A stretch of 44,401 bases of DNA, from positions 1 through 44,401 of the forward strand of contig DAIDIF010000272.1 in NCBI GenBank assembly GCA_027451805.1. The letters run 5' to 3'. Source of the DNA: Acidobacteriota bacterium. GTDB lineage: Bacteria; Acidobacteriota; Terriglobia; Terriglobales; SCQP01. Positions 41,859 through 44,401 of this stretch are shown piece after piece (within the stretch, counting starts at the first letter, position 1; each line of letters opens with the position of its first letter). Both the position numbers and the translations under genes were made by a program. Below the pieces are notes generated by a model, which saw nothing but the letters and a program-made list of their open reading frames with translations, was not told the origin of the DNA and made no database searches.

Positions 41859-43049
41859 ATGCCGCTCCCGCATGTGCGAGATTTGTCCCCGGCGATTCTG
41901 GCCGCGCTCTTGGCCAGCGGGCTGTGCGCGTGCGGCGGCATCGGGCCAGCCCCGCAGCCGCCGAACGCGGTATACGCCACGACGGTTTCCGGCCGGATTC
42001 TAGCATTTCCCGTCACCCATTCCGGTTTGCAAGCCGCCGCCGGCCTGGGCGCACCCGCCTCGGTGGCCGGGCCGGCCAACAGCAGGGGGTTGGCGATCGC
42101 CGCTATTTCCGGCACGCAGTATGCGCTCTACGTCTCCGATCCTGGCGCGGACGCCATCCGCGTGTACACAATCGGCGACTCGAGCAACCAGCCGGCGCCT
42201 GCGGGGATTGGGCCTTTCCCGTTGGGAACCGGGGATGGCTCGCCGGAAGTCATGACGGACGGGCCGTTCGGCGTTGGAAATCTCTACGTCGCAACGTCCA
42301 AGGGCGCGATTGCGGGCTTCGGCATCGGCACTGACGGAACGTTGACGCCGGTGCCGGGCTCCCCGTTCACGGCAGGTGCGGGGGTGTCCCAGATGCTCGA
42401 AACTGTAAGTGTGGCGCCGCCGCCGAAGCAAAATCTATGTCTCTTTACGTCCGATCACACGGACCCGAATGGCGGCGTCTCGGCATTTGCAGTGCAGGGC
42501 AATGGCGCCCTCGCGCCGGTTACCGGATCGCCGTTTGCCACCGTGGCGGACGGCGGGCCGACGGCGCTCCTCAGCGCCGTGGTAAACGGAGCGGTCAGCC
42601 CGGTGCAGATCCTGTATGCCGGGCTCGGCAACGCCGGCGCGATCGCAGCCTTCACCGTCGCCCCAGACTGCTCACTCACGCCGCTCCCAGGGTCGCCCTT
42701 CCCCGCCGGCGGTGGTGTTGTGTCGCTGTTCGCGGGCTACCAAATGTTATTCGCCGGCAACGGCGCGGACGGCACGGTTTCCTCGTTCACGATCGACCAG
42801 TCCAGCGGAGCCCTGACGCCGACCGCAACCGCGCCGCTGGCCGGCATCGCCGGCTCGGGGAACGCGTTGGAAGTGTACGGCCTGGTTCTCCTGCCAAACG
42901 CGCAAAGCGACGACATCGTGGGTTTGCAGATCGGCGGCAGTGCGACAAACGGCGCCCGCGTTACGACCGCTCCGGGATCGCCGTTCTACGCCGGTTCGGG
43001 CACATTGGCGACGGTGCTTTTGGTTCGGCCGGTGGTCGATCCACCATAG
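41859..43049 (+). CDS. Lactonase-like beta-propeller lipoprotein
   Basis: The start at ATG 41859 with GGAAGGA just upstream gives 396 residues; the in-frame GTG at 41847 is an alternative. The signal sequence ends near LCAC, a loose lipobox, so the protein is probably lipid-anchored. Repeats of the 7-bladed lactonase/YncE type follow: VYATTVSGRILAF, LYVSDPGADAIRVYTIG, LTPVPGSPFTAG, LAPVTGSPFATV and LTPLPGSPFPAGGG. Each blade ends with the L-x-P-x-x-GSPF signature common in acidobacterial propellers. Enzymatic lactonase activity is not implied. It ends 11 nt before the antisense tRNA-Gly. Confidence 0.83.
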   Translation: MPLPHVRDLSPAILAALLASGLCACGGIGPAPQPPNAVYATTVSGRILAFPVTHSGLQAAAGLGAPASVAGPANSRGLAIAAISGTQYALYVSDPGADAIRVYTIGDSSNQPAPAGIGPFPLGTGDGSPEVMTDGPFGVGNLYVATSKGAIAGFGIGTDGTLTPVPGSPFTAGAGVSQMLETVSVAPPPKQNLCLFTSDHTDPNGGVSAFAVQGNGALAPVTGSPFATVADGGPTALLSAVVNGAVSPVQILYAGLGNAGAIAAFTVAPDCSLTPLPGSPFPAGGGVVSLFAGYQMLFAGNGADGTVSSFTIDQSSGALTPTATAPLAGIAGSGNALEVYGLVLLPNAQSDDIVGLQIGGSATNGARVTTAPGSPFYAGSGTLATVLLVRPVVDPP

Positions 43050-43060
43050 CGCCTGGTGCT

Positions 43061-43135
43061 TGGAGCGGGAGACGGGGATCGAACCCGCGACATCCAGCTT
43101 GGGAAGCTGGCGTTCTACCGCTGAACTACTCCCGC
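43061..43135 (-). tRNA. tRNA-Gly (anticodon CCC)
   Basis: The minus strand gives acceptor GCGGGAG/CTCCCGC, D stem GTTC/GAAC, anticodon stem CCAGC/GCTGG with loop TTCCCAA (anticodon CCC, codon GGG), and T arm GCGGG-TTCGATC-CCCGT with one G-T pair. The discriminator is T and CCA is encoded at 43061-43063. Confidence 0.95.
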
Positions 43136-43151
43136 TCGCGAGCTCAGCCTT

Positions 43152-43157
43152 ATGATA
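43152..43157 (-). promoter_or_regulatory. TATCAT -10 element for tRNA-Gly
   Basis: TATCAT on the minus strand lies 16 nt before the tRNA 5' end. No clear -35 is visible. The region is shared with the divergent ada gene. Confidence 0.45.
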
Positions 43158-43172
43158 GCGCGGACGGCGGAG

Positions 43173-43191
43173 TTTGCCGGGCAAAAGCGGA
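43173..43191 (+). promoter_or_regulatory. Possible Ada operator: TTTGCC/GGCAAA palindrome and AAAGCGGA
   Basis: TTTGCC-G-GGCAAA (43173-43185) is a perfect 6-bp-arm palindrome, and it runs into AAAGCGGA (43184-43191). The latter differs by one base from the AAAGCGCA element described upstream of E. coli ada. It lies 37-55 nt before the ada ATG, a sensible place for activation. Confidence 0.3.
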
Positions 43192-43215
43192 TAGATCGGC
43201 GCCGGGAATACGGAC

Positions 43216-43221
43216 TAGGCT
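43216..43221 (+). promoter_or_regulatory. TAGGCT -10-like element of ada, leaderless geometry
   Basis: TAGGCT is followed by GGGAGC and the ATG at 43228, giving the same 6-nt spacing as the phrB, kinase and DGQHR genes. GGGAG is too close (1 nt) to work well as a ribosome-binding site. Confidence 0.4.
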
Positions 43222-43227
43222 GGGAGC

Positions 43228-44280
43228 ATGCTGAATCTGGAGCAGTGCTGGCGGGCGATTTTGCGGCGCGACCGGCGCGCGGATGGCAGGTACGTGTTTG
43301 GCGTGGCCACGACCGGCGTCTACTGCCGGCCGTCGTGTCCGGCGCGGCGGCCGTTGCGGCGGAACGTGCGGCTGTTCGCCACACCGGCCGCGGCCGAGCG
43401 GGCGGGGCTGCGGGCCTGCCTGCGGTGCCGGCCCAACGCGGCGGCGGCACGGCCCGCCGCCGCGCTGGATCTTGGCGGGCTGGCGCGGCGCGTGGCGCAG
43501 AATCTCGAGCGGCCGTGGCGGGAGCGGGAGCTGGCGGCGGCGGCCGGGGTGACGGCGGCGGCGCTGCGGCGCGCCTGCCTGGAGCAGTTGGGGCTGACAC
43601 CGCGCGCGCTGGTGGAGGCGGCGCGGGTGGGGCGGCTCAAGACCGGGCTGCGCGCGCAAAGCGGGATCGCGGCGGCGACCTACGCGGCCGGGTTCGGCTC
43701 CAGCAGCCGCGTCTACGAGCGCGCCGCGACGCGGCTGGGGATGACGCCGCGGCAGTACCAGCGCAGCGGCGCGAACGTAAGGATCGCGACGTGCCGCTTC
43801 GCCACCCCACTGGGACGCATGACGCTGGCGGCGACGGAGCGTGGTATCTGCTTCGCGCATCTCGGCGAAGGCGGCGAGGCGGCGCTGCGCGAGGAGTTTC
43901 CCGCGGCGCAGGTCGCGCGGGTCAAGAGCGGCGAAGAACCCTGGCGAAGCTGGCGCGCGGCGCTGCAGCGGGCGCTTGCCGGCGGCGAAGGCGAGGCGAT
44001 CCCACGCTTGCCGGTGGACATGCGCGGCACCGTGTTTCAGTTGCAGGTATGGCGCTACCTGCGCCACCTGGCTGCCGGGGAGACGCGCACCTATACCGAA
44101 GTTGCGGACGCGGTTGGACATCCCCGAAGCGCGCGTGCGGTAGCGCGGGCGTGCGCGGCCAACCGGATCGCGGTGCTGGTGCCCTGCCATCGCGTGGTGC
44201 CGAGAAGCGGCCATGACGGCGGGTACCGGTGGGGCGCGATGCGCAAACGGATGCTGCTCAAGACCGAATCAAGGCGGTAA
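43228..44280 (+). CDS. ada: Bifunctional Ada: methylation-responsive activator and O6-methylguanine-DNA methyltransferase
   Basis: This 350-residue protein has E. coli Ada architecture. The N-terminal zinc domain has Cys33, Cys37, Cys64 and Cys67 (GVYCRPSCPAR and LRACLRCRP), with the spacing of Cys38/42/69/72 of E. coli Ada; Cys33 would accept methyl groups from phosphotriesters. An AraC-type helix-turn-helix region follows (ELAAAAGVTAAALRRAC, GFGSSSRVYERAATRLGMTPRQYQ). The C-terminal MGMT domain carries the active site VLVPCHRVV (Cys320) with GYRWG after it. Methylated Ada would activate its regulon; no alkA or alkB lies in the window. It was probably acquired or kept as a single autoregulated gene. 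Confidence 0.96.
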   Translation: MLNLEQCWRAILRRDRRADGRYVFGVATTGVYCRPSCPARRPLRRNVRLFATPAAAERAGLRACLRCRPNAAAARPAAALDLGGLARRVAQNLERPWRERELAAAAGVTAAALRRACLEQLGLTPRALVEAARVGRLKTGLRAQSGIAAATYAAGFGSSSRVYERAATRLGMTPRQYQRSGANVRIATCRFATPLGRMTLAATERGICFAHLGEGGEAALREEFPAAQVARVKSGEEPWRSWRAALQRALAGGEGEAIPRLPVDMRGTVFQLQVWRYLRHLAAGETRTYTEVADAVGHPRSARAVARACAANRIAVLVPCHRVVPRSGHDGGYRWGAMRKRMLLKTESRR

Positions 44281-44401
44281 ACACGCAGCCATTTGCGCAT
44301 GTCAGGAAAATGAGTTCCCGCGCAGGGGCGGCCCAGTCCCTAAGTTGCATATTCCCTGGTGGCGGGAATGGTGACAGGATTGCACATTGCGGGACGATGT
44401 T
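44281..44401. other. Intergenic end of window, no gene seen
   Basis: The last 121 bases hold no convincing ORF. A TTGCATATTCCC stretch and a later TTGCACATTGCGGG give two short AT-containing patches that may belong to the promoter of a gene beyond the window. Confidence 0.3.

Overview
The window is very GC-rich and densely coded on both strands. The gene types point to an Acidobacteriota-like soil or sediment bacterium. These include Asp-box (sortilin/BNR-type) secreted propellers, a TonB-dependent receptor with a carboxypeptidase-regulatory domain, Hanks-type kinases fused to TolB-like or TPR sensors, a PEP-CTERM protein, a decayed RHS/YD-repeat gene and many exported peptidases. This assignment is inferred from gene content alone; no rRNA gene or other phylogenetic marker that I could test is present. 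I see no CRISPR array, insertion sequence, phage module or replication origin.

Layout. 1-344 (+) is the 3' end of a secreted Asp-box-type protein. 5919-372 (-) is a gene string: photolyase, small monooxygenase-fold protein, exported M61 peptidase and exported M1 peptidase, the last two joined by an ATGA overlap. 6041-9854 (+) holds a secreted DUF4412-like protein, then a penicillin-acylase-family hydrolase overlapping a D-2-hydroxyacid dehydrogenase, followed by a GH92 mannosidase (9974-12478). 16707-12604 (-) holds a large Asp-box propeller protein and a small lipoprotein, separated by a perfect 16-bp-stem hairpin. 19312-16879 (-) is a broken RHS remnant abutting an unknown multi-pass membrane protein. 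19342-24131 (+) is a kinase/TolB-propeller protein followed by an oligopeptidase B-like enzyme. 27886-24172 (-) is a kinase/TPR protein followed after 25 nt by an orphan DGQHR-domain (DndB-like) protein. 28121-34337 (+) carries a PEP-CTERM protein, tRNA-Thr (antisense, overlapping it), proS, a class A penicillin-binding protein and a TPR protein. 36319-34352 (-) has two paralogous outer-membrane barrels, a zinc ribbon protein and an unknown protein. 36633-44280 (+) has the TonB receptor, an exported peroxiredoxin, a conserved secreted protein of unknown function, a damaged VOC/PhnB-like gene, a beta-propeller lipoprotein, tRNA-Gly (antisense) and ada.

How it fits together. Most products act in the envelope or outside the cell: peptidases, mannosidase, acylase, propellers, receptor and barrels, consistent with a scavenging lifestyle. 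The cytoplasmic part covers DNA repair (photolyase, Ada), translation (ProS, two tRNAs) and signalling (two kinases). A recurring pattern is that several genes for cytoplasmic or membrane-anchored proteins have no Shine-Dalgarno but carry a TANNNT -10-like hexamer 5-7 nt before the start codon, as expected for leaderless mRNAs. Most genes for exported proteins have ordinary GGAGG-type sites. The least explained parts are the kinase-DGQHR unit with a palindrome in its internal promoter, and the RHS remnant with its adjoining membrane gene.
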